Source: Bacteroidia bacterium (GTDB lineage: Bacteria > Bacteroidota > Bacteroidia > Bacteroidales > Rikenellaceae). Taken from it: a DNA stretch of 30,943 bases. The translations under genes were made by a program, and so were the position numbers. The notes beneath the pieces were generated by a model. It saw nothing but the letters and a program-made list of their open reading frames with translations, ran no database searches and was not told where the DNA came from. This document shows positions 1 to 6,615 of this stretch, piece by piece (positions within the stretch are counted from its first letter, which is position 1; every line of letters starts with the position of its first letter). The stretch covers positions 1-30,943 of the forward strand of contig BNXD01000015.1 in the NCBI GenBank assembly GCA_025999315.1. The letters are read 5' to 3'.

Positions 1-258
1 CCGGGCGCTCAATTTCCTCCGCTCGCTCAACGCCTCGGCTCAATGCCGGGGATGTTTCGCCGCTACGCGGCGATGAAGATCGAAAGAGTGTTCAAAAAGC
101 GCGAAGCCCGGCCGCCGTTGGCGGGCAAAGAGACGCCCGCCCCGCGCGCAGCGGCTGAAAAGACCTCGAAACATGAACCAAACTTAAGGTTTATGGCAAA
201 ACGCCACCTGTTTTTCGGCCTCATGGAGGCCGCCCCAGTCGTCTGAGGGCAGTACAGC
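1..258. repeat. Mosaic intergenic repeat (copy A), overlapping the 3' end of the TPR gene
   Basis: Positions 36-80 match, in reverse orientation, the repeat element at 14006-14050: both contain CTCAATGCCGGGGATG followed by a TTCGCC...GGCGAT palindrome. Positions about 118-141 (GGCGGGCAAAGAGACGCCC) match the reverse complement of 14284-14306. In this copy the two blocks lie in the opposite order from the other copy, so the element is mosaic rather than a simple duplicate. The segment at 175-205 (AACCAAACTTAAGG...ATGGCAA) also resembles the reverse complement of 1280-1312. The right edge is placed where homology to the TPR repeat units begins, near 258-262. The left edge is outside the window and no terminal inverted repeat is visible. 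Confidence 0.55.
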
Positions 259-1073
259 GACAGGTAGTTCTTGATGGCTTTGGGATAGTCGCCCGAGTTG
301 TGGTAGGCGCCTCCCAGATTATTATACGCGAGATAATCGGGCTTCAACTCAATAGCCCTCAGGTAGCTTTTGATGGCTTTGGGATAGTCGCCAGATTCGT
401 AATAAGCATATCCCAGATTATTATACGCCTCGGCATAATCCGGCTTCAGCTCGACAGCCTTCAGGTAGCTTTCGATGGCTTTGGAGTGGTCGCCTGATTC
501 TCTACAGGCATTTCCCAGATTATCATACACCTCGGCAAAATCGGGTTTCAGTTCGATGGCCTTCAGGTAGATCTCGATAGCCTTGGGATAGTCGCCTGAT
601 CCAAAATAAGCAAATCCCAGATTATTATACGCCTCGGCAAGATTGGGTTTCAGTTCGATGGCTTTCAGGTAGATATCGATAGCCTTGGGATAGTCGCCAG
701 ATTCGTTATAAGCAAATCCCAGATTATAATACGCCTCGTAAAAATTCGGATCGATAGCGACAGCCTGTTCATAAAAGCGTATGGCCCGATCCCATTGCCC
801 GTCCATGGCGGCGTTGTAGCCCCTCATAAAATAGGCGTCGACCGCCTTCGCCTTTTTCTCACCGATGATGGCAAGGCGGATAATATCACGCTCCAGCGGG
901 GTCAGTTCCTCTGGCTGTTTGCTTTTGGCGATATTGAGCGCCGTGTAGGAGGTGAACTTCTCAATGCGTTGCGACGACCGGCTGGAAATCACGGCAATAT
1001 AAACCGTGAGCACGATGCTTATGACGGCAAGGATCGCGCCGCCGATGGTGCATATCTCTAAAAACTTTTTCAT
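63..1073 (-). CDS. Membrane-anchored TPR-repeat protein with a repeat-derived C-terminal tail
   Basis: The 336-residue product starts with a short basic N-terminus and one hydrophobic segment (about residues 9-30), followed by a charged linker and tetratricopeptide repeats from about residue 79. There are five full 34-residue units (79-111, 112-145, 146-179, 180-213, 214-247) and a sixth that is cut off at about residue 271. Units carry the pattern AxYNNLGxAYxxSGDYPKAIxxYLKAIELKPD. TPR arrays are protein-protein interaction scaffolds; no partner can be named. The last about 65 residues are not TPR-like and are encoded inside the mosaic repeat at the window's left end, so the original 3' end has probably been lost and replaced by read-through. 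Five nearly identical 102-bp units make the array prone to slippage. It lies outside the PUL operons and has no evident functional link to them. Confidence 0.8.
   Translation of the reverse strand: MKKFLEICTIGGAILAVISIVLTVYIAVISSRSSQRIEKFTSYTALNIAKSKQPEELTPLERDIIRLAIIGEKKAKAVDAYFMRGYNAAMDGQWDRAIRFYEQAVAIDPNFYEAYYNLGFAYNESGDYPKAIDIYLKAIELKPNLAEAYNNLGFAYFGSGDYPKAIEIYLKAIELKPDFAEVYDNLGNACRESGDHSKAIESYLKAVELKPDYAEAYNNLGYAYYESGDYPKAIKSYLRAIELKPDYLAYNNLGGAYHNSGDYPKAIKNYLSLYCPQTTGAASMRPKNRWRFAINLKFGSCFEVFSAAARGAGVSLPANGGRASRFLNTLSIFIAA
261..770 (-). repeat. 102-bp tandem repeats encoding TPR units
   Basis: Nearly identical 102-bp units recur (CCTTCAGGTAG...GGGATAGTCGCC...CCCAGATTATTATACGCC). Each encodes one 34-residue TPR. 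The unit nearest the gene's 3' end has lost one codon (LAYNN instead of AEAYNN) and the next is truncated at about 261. These are coding repeats, not CRISPR. Confidence 0.85.
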
Positions 1074-1094
1074 GACAATTCGCAGTTCGCAAAG

Positions 1095-1391
1095 AGCGGG
1101 TTAAATATTGATTTAACCCGCTGTGCATTTATAAAACGTTGGTTTAAAGGCGTCATATCTAAAGTCAAGGCGGTCCGCAGCCGGCGAAGGGATGTCCCGA
1201 AGTCGCAGACGAGCGGCAGCCCTTCGCGCCGGGTGGCTGCGGGCTGCGCGGCTCTACGAGCCGCAATGACATGCAACGGCTTGCCATTGCCTTTAAGTTT
1301 AGTTTGTGCTTCAAGGGCTATGCTCATACAAAACATTGCGATAAACTCAGGAATGACTATTTTAAACCAACCTTAAAATGCACAACGAATT
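1095..1391. mobile_element. MITE-like element (copy B) with inverted termini
   Basis: The left terminus at 1117-1155 reads TGTGCATTT-(A/T-rich)-GTTGGTT-TAAAG-GCGTCA. The right terminus at 1354-1391 is the same motif in inverted orientation (TGACTATTTTAAACCAACC...AAATGCACAACG). A perfect 12-bp hairpin (AGCGGGTTAAAT / ATTTAACCCGCT, loop ATTG, 1095-1122) abuts the left terminus. The roughly 300-bp element has no convincing ORF, so it would be non-autonomous. The interior hairpin GCGCGGCTCTACGAGCCGC (1246-1264) recurs in the copy near 30828. The same termini recur at 13954, 14390 and 30588. Confidence 0.7.
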
Positions 1392-1399
1392 TTCAACAT

Positions 1400-1425
1400 A
1401 AAAAAACTCCCACCGAGGCGGGAGT
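1400..1425 (-). terminator. Rho-independent terminator-like hairpin, minus strand
   Basis: ACTCCC...GGGAGT forms a 6-bp stem with an 8-nt, partly pairing loop. On the minus strand it is followed by seven T residues (1400-1406). It could stop transcription from the small minus-strand ORF at 1746-1901 or from read-through around the repeat elements. Confidence 0.55.
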
Positions 1426-1531
1426 ATAGGATAAAATCCTTCGGCATATAGCCTTATTGTGATAAGATGTAGAAATCTTACGAAGGCGAAAGTAATCAAA
1501 ATTTTCATTCGCTCCAAATTTTTTTCATATA

Positions 1532-1712
1532 TAATGCGAATTAAGGGTTGAAATTTACCATGTCATGCTGAGCGAAGTCGAAGCATCTCGGAATAACTGT
1601 TTTAACAGCATTGCCGAGACCCTTCGACAAGCTCAGGGTGACATAACAGAAAAATTGATAAGCAATAAAGTATTGATAATCAAACATAACTTTCAACTGT
1701 TAATTCGCATTA
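1532..1712. mobile_element. Second MITE-like element (copy C) carrying a dispersed hairpin repeat
   Basis: AATGCGAATTAAGGGTTGAAA-type sequence at 1533-1553 is matched in inverted orientation at 1691-1711 (TTTCAACTGTTAATTCGCAT). These ~21-bp termini flank a long imperfect hairpin. The right terminus itself forms a small hairpin, ACTGTTAAT-TCGC-ATTAACAGT, at 1697-1718. No ORF is present. The termini differ from those of copies A, B, D and E, so this is a separate family. Confidence 0.55.
1560..1644. repeat. Long imperfect hairpin of the GTCATGCTGAGCGAAGTCGAAG type
   Basis: TGTCATGCTGAGCGAAGTCG...CTCGG pairs with CCGAG...CCTTCGACAAGCTCAGGGTGACA about 30 nt downstream. Sequences of this type (CTGAGCGAAGTCGAAG / CTTCGACAAGCTCAG) are, from general knowledge, widely dispersed intergenic repeats in several bacterial phyla including Bacteroidetes. 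No function is assigned. Confidence 0.75.
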
Positions 1713-1745
1713 ACAGTCAACAGTGGCGATAGAAGATTTTGACCG

Positions 1746-1901
1746 TTAGGGCGTGTTGGCAAATTTAAGTTCATCGAAAATAAAGACCAATTCAGTTAAA
1801 ACCCCGGCTGTCTCATCAACGCTTTTGACCGTTAAGCCGGCGTTGTCTACCTCCCATGTTCGGCGCAGGTCATCGTGGCATACAGGTGCATAGAACCGCA
1901 T
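1746..1901 (-). CDS. Possible small protein of 51 residues, unknown function
   Basis: This short minus-strand ORF begins MRFYAPVCHDDLRRTWEV and ends ELKFANTP. GAGGA sits about 6 nt before the ATG, and an in-frame TGA lies just upstream, so it cannot be longer at the N-terminus. The product is acidic, with no signal peptide or membrane segment, and has a mixed polar/hydrophobic composition plausible for a folded small protein. Its start lies 21 bp from the left half-site of the putative operator at 1922-1967, diverging from the sulfatase operon. A 12-bp direct repeat (TTTTGACCGTTA) occurs at 1737-1748 and 1824-1835, covering the stop codon and an internal LTVK codon run. It could equally be a decayed gene remnant. 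I do not recognise a family. Confidence 0.35.
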   Translation of the reverse strand: MRFYAPVCHDDLRRTWEVDNAGLTVKSVDETAGVLTELVFIFDELKFANTP

Positions 1902-1921
1902 GATTCCTCATTATTGGATTT

Positions 1922-1967
1922 TTTGTTGCATCGGGCGTGTCGAATTTGTTGCATGCGCTGATGCAAC
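1922..1967 (+). promoter_or_regulatory. Putative operator: paired TTTGTTGCAT direct repeats
   Basis: TTTGTTGCAT occurs at 1922-1931 and again at 1945-1954, a 23-bp period (about two helical turns). An inverted half-site, ATGCAAC, follows at 1961-1967. The same pair, with the same period and the linker GTGTC.AATTTG partly conserved, occurs upstream of the sulfatase gene that starts at 15990. In both places the pair ends 61-62 bp before an identical TATATTTG promoter box. A direct-repeat site at about -75 to -107 fits binding by the AraC-type domain of the regulator encoded at 16133-20143; that assignment is inference. Confidence 0.65.
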
Positions 1968-1989
1968 TTTTATCGTCCGGCAACATCTG

Positions 1990-2023
1990 TTGTACATCTT
2001 GATTTCAGGATAAACTATATTTG
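1990..2023 (+). promoter_or_regulatory. Bacteroidetes-type promoter of the sulfatase/mannanase operon
   Basis: TATATTTG at 2016-2023 matches the Bacteroidetes -7 consensus TAnnTTTG. A TTG at 1990-1992 lies 23 nt upstream and could serve as the -33 element. Transcription would start near 2029, giving a leader of about 65 nt to the preferred start codon at 2094. Confidence 0.6.
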
Positions 2024-2093
2024 TCTTGCGGAATCGATTTGGCGCTTCCCCCGACATGATCAATTAATGTTTATGAAAGACTCCAATATAGCC

Positions 2094-3881
2094 ATGAACA
2101 GAATTTTTGCGACGATCGGAGCGGTCTGTGCGCTTCCGCTCGTTGCGACGGCTCAACAAACCAGGCCCAACGTGCTGATAATACAGACGGACGATTTGGG
2201 TTACGACGATCTGGGCATCCACGGACAGAAGGTGATTCAAACCCCCGCGCTCAACCGGCTGGGCGGCGAATCGGTACGTTTCACCAATTATTACCTGCAT
2301 TCGGTGTCGTCCCCCTCGCGCGCATCTCTGCTGACGGGCAGGCATTTCTGGCGGACGGGCGTTACGGGAGTGCACGGCGGCCGCGACTTTATGAACCTGG
2401 ACGAAAAGACGATGGCGGAATATTTCCTGCAGGCCGGCTACTCGACCGCCATGTGGGGCAAATGGCATTCGGGCAAGACCGACGGCTACTTTCCGTGGCA
2501 GAGAGGATTTGAACAGGCCTATATGGGAAAGCTCTACCAGCACGAAAATCCCCAGGGGAGCCTTAACGGGAAAAACGTTACTTTCCCCGGGCAGTGGTCC
2601 GATGCCGTATGCACCGATATGGCCATAGAGTTCCTCGCCCAACAGCACGGCAAGCCGTTCTTCGCCTATCTCTCTTTTCTCTCTCCCCACGGCATCTGGG
2701 CGGCGCCTGAAGAGTATCGCAAGAGATATGCAGATCAGGGCTATTCTAAAAGCTTCTCCACCCTTTGCGGGCAGATCGAGCATCTCGACCATCAGGTCGG
2801 ACGCCTGATGGACGCGCTGGAAAAGAACGGCCTCGCCAAAAATACGATCGTGCTGTTCATGAGCGACAACGGCCCTACCGCGAATGTCGGGAACATCTCC
2901 CTGACCGAACAGGAGTGGGCCCTGCGCAATCCCAATGCCGCCCGAGGCCAAAAGGGCAGCAACTGGCAGAATGGGATACACTCGCCGTTCTTCGTGCGTT
3001 ATGGCGACCGCTATACCGCAGGCGAGAACACTTTTTTTGTTTCGATCTGCGATGTGATGCCCACGCTGCTGGACCTCTGCGGAGCGACTCCCGCAAAGTT
3101 CGCCAAAAAGATCGACGGGAGGAGCGTCGCCCCCTGGATCGAGCCCGAGAAAGGAAAGCAAGCCCTTGCGCAGGGAAACCTCGCCCCGATCGTTATCGCC
3201 CAATGGCATCCCGTGTTTTCCGACCGGGACGGCATCCTGAAGGGCAAGGATACGGCTTTCGCTCCGATCAACGACCAAACCCGGCCCCTGATCGAATTCG
3301 ACAGGCAGGTAACAGGTCTGCACAGAGGATATTACAAACTGCTGATGAACCAGCGCGGCGAACAGCAGTTGGTGCTGACCAACCTCGAGAACGATCCGCA
3401 TGAAACCGAGAACATCGCCTCGCAGCATCCGAAGATGGTCGCCGAGATGCAAAACGAACTGAAACGGTGGTTCGATGACGTGTACAAAAATGAGGACTCG
3501 TTCAATATGCCCACATTCCAGATAGGCCTTGAGAAGAACCGTCGCAATCCCGTATTGGCCTATGCGCCCTTCAGAATATCCTCCTCTCTGTCGAACAGCC
3601 AGCACGAACTGTCGGGATGGGGCGCAAAAGGCGATTTTGCCGAATACCTGGTCGACGTGCATACCCCCGGGGAGTATTCGATCGAGATCACTCCCAAGGT
3701 TGCCAAAACCACCGCTTCGGCAGTGTTCACACTCTCCTGCGGCAACAGCTCGACAACGGTTCGGGCGGCGGAACAACCATCCATAAAACTTGCCTCGGGC
3801 AAGGCTACTTTGCGCATCGAACTGGCCCAGGATGCTCCGCAGCCTTTCGCTCTTACGGAAATAATACTTATAAAAAAATAA
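2094..3881 (+). CDS. Secreted S1-family sulfatase with C-terminal beta domain (serine type)
   Basis: This formylglycine-dependent sulfatase hydrolyses sulfate esters on a glycan. MNRIFATIGAVCALPLVATA is a clean signal peptide, so the start at 2094 is preferred over in-frame ATGs at 2067 and 2073 that would put polar residues in front of it (595 residues). Metal-binding D33-D34 lie in QTDDLGYDD. The maturation motif is S72-S-P-S-R76 followed by ASLLTG, so the nucleophile precursor is Ser. GKWH and FMSDNG motifs are intact. The sulfatase fold ends at about residue 470. The last ~115 residues (from about 480) look like an added beta-rich domain of unknown role. It is the first gene of a plus-strand operon, with the next sulfatase 9 bp downstream. 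Maturation needs an anaerobic sulfatase-maturating enzyme (anSME), which is not in this window. The sulfation position attacked cannot be read from sequence. Confidence 0.9.
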   Translation: MNRIFATIGAVCALPLVATAQQTRPNVLIIQTDDLGYDDLGIHGQKVIQTPALNRLGGESVRFTNYYLHSVSSPSRASLLTGRHFWRTGVTGVHGGRDFMNLDEKTMAEYFLQAGYSTAMWGKWHSGKTDGYFPWQRGFEQAYMGKLYQHENPQGSLNGKNVTFPGQWSDAVCTDMAIEFLAQQHGKPFFAYLSFLSPHGIWAAPEEYRKRYADQGYSKSFSTLCGQIEHLDHQVGRLMDALEKNGLAKNTIVLFMSDNGPTANVGNISLTEQEWALRNPNAARGQKGSNWQNGIHSPFFVRYGDRYTAGENTFFVSICDVMPTLLDLCGATPAKFAKKIDGRSVAPWIEPEKGKQALAQGNLAPIVIAQWHPVFSDRDGILKGKDTAFAPINDQTRPLIEFDRQVTGLHRGYYKLLMNQRGEQQLVLTNLENDPHETENIASQHPKMVAEMQNELKRWFDDVYKNEDSFNMPTFQIGLEKNRRNPVLAYAPFRISSSLSNSQHELSGWGAKGDFAEYLVDVHTPGEYSIEITPKVAKTTASAVFTLSCGNSSTTVRAAEQPSIKLASGKATLRIELAQDAPQPFALTEIILIKK

Positions 3882-3890
3882 CCCCGAAAA

Positions 3891-5507
3891 ATGAAAAGAG
3901 CAATTTCTCTACTGACCCTTGCCGCAGCGGGGTCCGTAACCGGAGCTACGGCGCAAAAAGTCGCCAAGGCGGACAAGCAACCGAACGTACTGTTTGTCAT
4001 TTTCGACGATCTGCGTCCCGAGCTGGCCTGCTATGGCGAGAAACACATGAAAACACCCAACATCGACGCGGTGGCCAAAGAAGGGGTTGTCTTCAGCCGG
4101 GCTTACGTGCAGCAGGCGGTAAGCGCCGCGACCCGTGCGAGCTTCCTCACCGGATGCTATCCCAACACCACCGGGGTGGACTATCCCTACAGCGTCTATT
4201 TCGTAGAGACGTTCCTGCCCTCGCACAACAGCCTTCCGGTGCAGATGTTCGAGAACGGTTATTACTCGCGCACCCTGGGCAAGGTACACCACGGGATCAA
4301 AGAGGACCTTTCCGAAAAACACTTTACCCCCAAGACCGCGAGCTCCAACTATGCCCTTCCCGAGAATATAGCCGTAGAGAACGACCGCACCCTCGCTCCG
4401 CCGTTTGAATGTGCCGATGTGCCTGACAACGCCTACAGGGACGGGGTGATCTGCGATGCGGCGATCGAGACGATAAAGGGGTTTAAAAACAACACCAAAG
4501 GCAAGCCGTTCTTTCTGGCAGTGGGTTTCCAGAAGCCACACCTTCCCTTCGCCGCGCCCAAGAAATATTACGACATGTACGATCCCGCCACCCTGCCGCT
4601 TTCGCCCAACCCCCAGCATACCACAGACTCGAACGAATATTCCGAAGCGCATCACGGCCTGCCCAAATGGGCCGGGGAGGCGGACAAGAACGGGCATATC
4701 GTATCCGATGCGCGCCAGAGAGAGTTGCGCCATGCCTATTTTGCATGTGTAAGTTTTGTCGACGCGCAATTGGGGCGCATCATCAGCGAGCTCAAAGCCC
4801 AGGGTCTGTACGACAATACGATAGTGGTGATGATTGGCGACCACGGCTGGCATCTTGGCGACAATGGGATGTACGGCAAATCGACCAACTTTGAACGCGC
4901 CACCCGCACCCCGCTCATAGTGCGCCTGCCCGATAAAAACGCTGCCAAAGGGGTGAAATGCAACGCTTTGGTGGAGTTTGTGGACATATATCCTTCGATA
5001 TGCCAAGCCGCAGGTGTTGCCGTGCCCGGTTTCGTCGAAGGCACCTCGTTCGTCCCCCTGATGTATAATCCGCAGAAAGAGTGGAAACCCGCGGCATTCT
5101 CGCAGTTCCCCCGTTACGCCAACGTAGAGGGATTTTCGGTGCGTACGAACGACTACCGCTATACGGAATGGAGGGACACCGTACAAAAAAAGACGGTGGC
5201 TGTCGAGTTGTACGACCACCGCAGCGACCCTTACGAAGCGGTTAATATTGCCGGGAAAAATCCCGAAACGGTGAAAAAAATGGCGACGATTCTTGCCGAC
5301 GGATGGAGAAAAGCCCTTCCCCGGGGGGGTGTCAACAAATCGAACAATCCGCTTGCGCCTCCTTTCGTCGGATGGGGCCCCGAATCCAAAAAGGTGGAAA
5401 AAGAGCAGCAACAGCAAAAGAAAAACGGGAAAAAACAGGGGAACGACGTCGGCATAACCGGTTTCGAGAGCCTTATGAAGGAGGCCCGACGCGATACGAA
5501 AATCTAA
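3891..5507 (+). CDS. Secreted S1-family sulfatase, iduronate-2-sulfatase-like (serine type)
   Basis: The product has 538 residues with a signal peptide (MKRAISLLTLAAAGSVTGATA). D39-D40 (IFDDLRPEL) are metal ligands. The maturation motif is S78-A-A-T-R82, i.e. Ser for the nucleophile, Ala at the usual Pro position and Thr at the usual Ser position. This fits the broad C/S-x-P/A-x-R rule but is far from CxPSR. LGKVHHG and IGDHGWHLGDNGMYGKSTNF resemble the iduronate-2-sulfatase-like branch (probably SulfAtlas S1_7; from memory). The C-terminus ends in a Lys/Gln-rich stretch of about 25 residues (about 500-525) that looks like a disordered extension. It sits 9 bp after the first sulfatase and 13 bp before the GH26 gene, so translation and transcription are presumably coupled. 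Confidence 0.88.
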   Translation: MKRAISLLTLAAAGSVTGATAQKVAKADKQPNVLFVIFDDLRPELACYGEKHMKTPNIDAVAKEGVVFSRAYVQQAVSAATRASFLTGCYPNTTGVDYPYSVYFVETFLPSHNSLPVQMFENGYYSRTLGKVHHGIKEDLSEKHFTPKTASSNYALPENIAVENDRTLAPPFECADVPDNAYRDGVICDAAIETIKGFKNNTKGKPFFLAVGFQKPHLPFAAPKKYYDMYDPATLPLSPNPQHTTDSNEYSEAHHGLPKWAGEADKNGHIVSDARQRELRHAYFACVSFVDAQLGRIISELKAQGLYDNTIVVMIGDHGWHLGDNGMYGKSTNFERATRTPLIVRLPDKNAAKGVKCNALVEFVDIYPSICQAAGVAVPGFVEGTSFVPLMYNPQKEWKPAAFSQFPRYANVEGFSVRTNDYRYTEWRDTVQKKTVAVELYDHRSDPYEAVNIAGKNPETVKKMATILADGWRKALPRGGVNKSNNPLAPPFVGWGPESKKVEKEQQQQKKNGKKQGNDVGITGFESLMKEARRDTKI

Positions 5508-5520
5508 AAGAGGTTAGATT

Positions 5521-6615
5521 ATGATCGGCAGCTTCCGTAAATTCCTCCTCCCTTCACTGTTGTGTTGTGCGGGATTGATCTGCACGCAATCTCTGGATGC
5601 AAAAAAACTCATCACCGAAAACCCTTCGCCCGAAGCGCAAAAGCTTTACGGCAGGCTTTGCGACATAAGCGGAAAGGGTATACTGTTCGGACACCATTTT
5701 ACCAGCATCTCGGGCCGTGATTTCACCGATTGGGGTCAGACCATGAGCCGGAGCGACGTGCTCTCTGCCGTAGGGGATTATCCGGCGATTTTCAGCTTCG
5801 ACTTCGGGCAGGGTATGGACCGGATACTGCCTGCCGTCAAAAAAGCGGGGGAACTTGGGGCGGTTATTACAATAAGCTACCATATGGAAAACCCCTTTGG
5901 AGATTCCAACAGCAGCTATTGTGTCGTTCCGGGGCGCAACGAGGTAGCTGCCATAATGCCCGGGGGGATACACCACGGTTTTCTTCTGGACAAACTGGAC
6001 CAGATCGCCGATTTTGCACAAAAGGCGACGGTAAAGGGCAGGAAAATCCCGATCATCTTCCGTCCGTGGCACGAGCATACCGGCGACTGGTTCTGGTGGG
6101 GGGCCAAGTCGTGCAGCGAAGAGGAATTCATCGCCCTGTGGCGGTTTACGGTAGATTATCTTCGCAAAGAGAAGAGAGCGGACAACTTGCTGTACGCCTT
6201 CTCTCCTTCGTGCCCGGCCGATTACGGAGGTTATGGAACACGCAATCCGGGCCCCGATTATTTCGATATAGCGGGTTTTGACTGCTACCGCTCCGCCGAC
6301 TTCACGGAGGTATTCATCAAAAGCGCGAGAGAAACGGTGACCTATGCCGAAAAACACGGAAAACTGCCTGCCGCCACAGAATTCGGCTATAAGAAGGGCT
6401 TGCAAAACTCACTTAACTCCAAATGGTTCACCGAGGCATTTTTGTCCCCTCTGGAACAGAACCCGCTCGCCTGCAAGCTTTCTTATGCCGTAACCTGGAC
6501 CAATCGCTCTTCGACGTGGTGGGTACCCCTCAAGGGGGATCTCCCTTACAAGGATTTTGTAGATTTTTATAACGCTCCCTATTCCCTTTTTCTGAAAGAG
6601 TGGGCTGACAAATGA
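5521..6615 (+). CDS. GH26 beta-mannanase / mannobiohydrolase
   Basis: The 364-residue product has an N-terminal signal (MIGSFRKFLLPSLLCCAGL). GH26 enzymes are retaining hydrolases of beta-1,4-mannosidic bonds. The family signature FRPWHEHTGDWFWWG is present, placing the acid/base at E185 with the preceding H184. The nucleophile is E287 in PAATEFGYK. SYHMENPFG matches the conserved strand-3 region. The length is that of a single catalytic domain with no carbohydrate-binding module. Endo-mannanase and exo-mannobiohydrolase activity cannot be separated by eye; the downstream beta-mannosidase would finish the products. The stop codon overlaps the next start (ATGA at 6612-6615), a sign of translational coupling. 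Confidence 0.9.
   Translation: MIGSFRKFLLPSLLCCAGLICTQSLDAKKLITENPSPEAQKLYGRLCDISGKGILFGHHFTSISGRDFTDWGQTMSRSDVLSAVGDYPAIFSFDFGQGMDRILPAVKKAGELGAVITISYHMENPFGDSNSSYCVVPGRNEVAAIMPGGIHHGFLLDKLDQIADFAQKATVKGRKIPIIFRPWHEHTGDWFWWGAKSCSEEEFIALWRFTVDYLRKEKRADNLLYAFSPSCPADYGGYGTRNPGPDYFDIAGFDCYRSADFTEVFIKSARETVTYAEKHGKLPAATEFGYKKGLQNSLNSKWFTEAFLSPLEQNPLACKLSYAVTWTNRSSTWWVPLKGDLPYKDFVDFYNAPYSLFLKEWADK

Noticed and set aside
261-770. CRISPR-like periodicity
   Set aside because: The 102-bp repeats are contiguous, in frame and encode 34-residue TPR units; there are no spacers.
1361-1508. Minus-strand ORF of about 49 codons (MKILITFAFVRF...) overlapping the hairpin at 1400-1425
   Set aside because: It runs through a terminator-like stem and into the terminus of element B, has no ribosome-site-like sequence and no recognisable composition. 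A leader-peptide attenuator was considered, but there is no downstream biosynthetic gene.
2067-2093. Earlier in-frame ATGs for the first sulfatase
   Set aside because: They would add the polar residues MFMKDSNIA before a signal peptide that is complete from 2094. They remain possible but are less likely.
2064-3776. Long antisense ORF (570 codons) opposite the first sulfatase
   Set aside because: The opposite strand has a full signal peptide, sulfatase motifs and operon spacing. The antisense frame is a shadow of GC-rich codon use and shows no recognisable domain.
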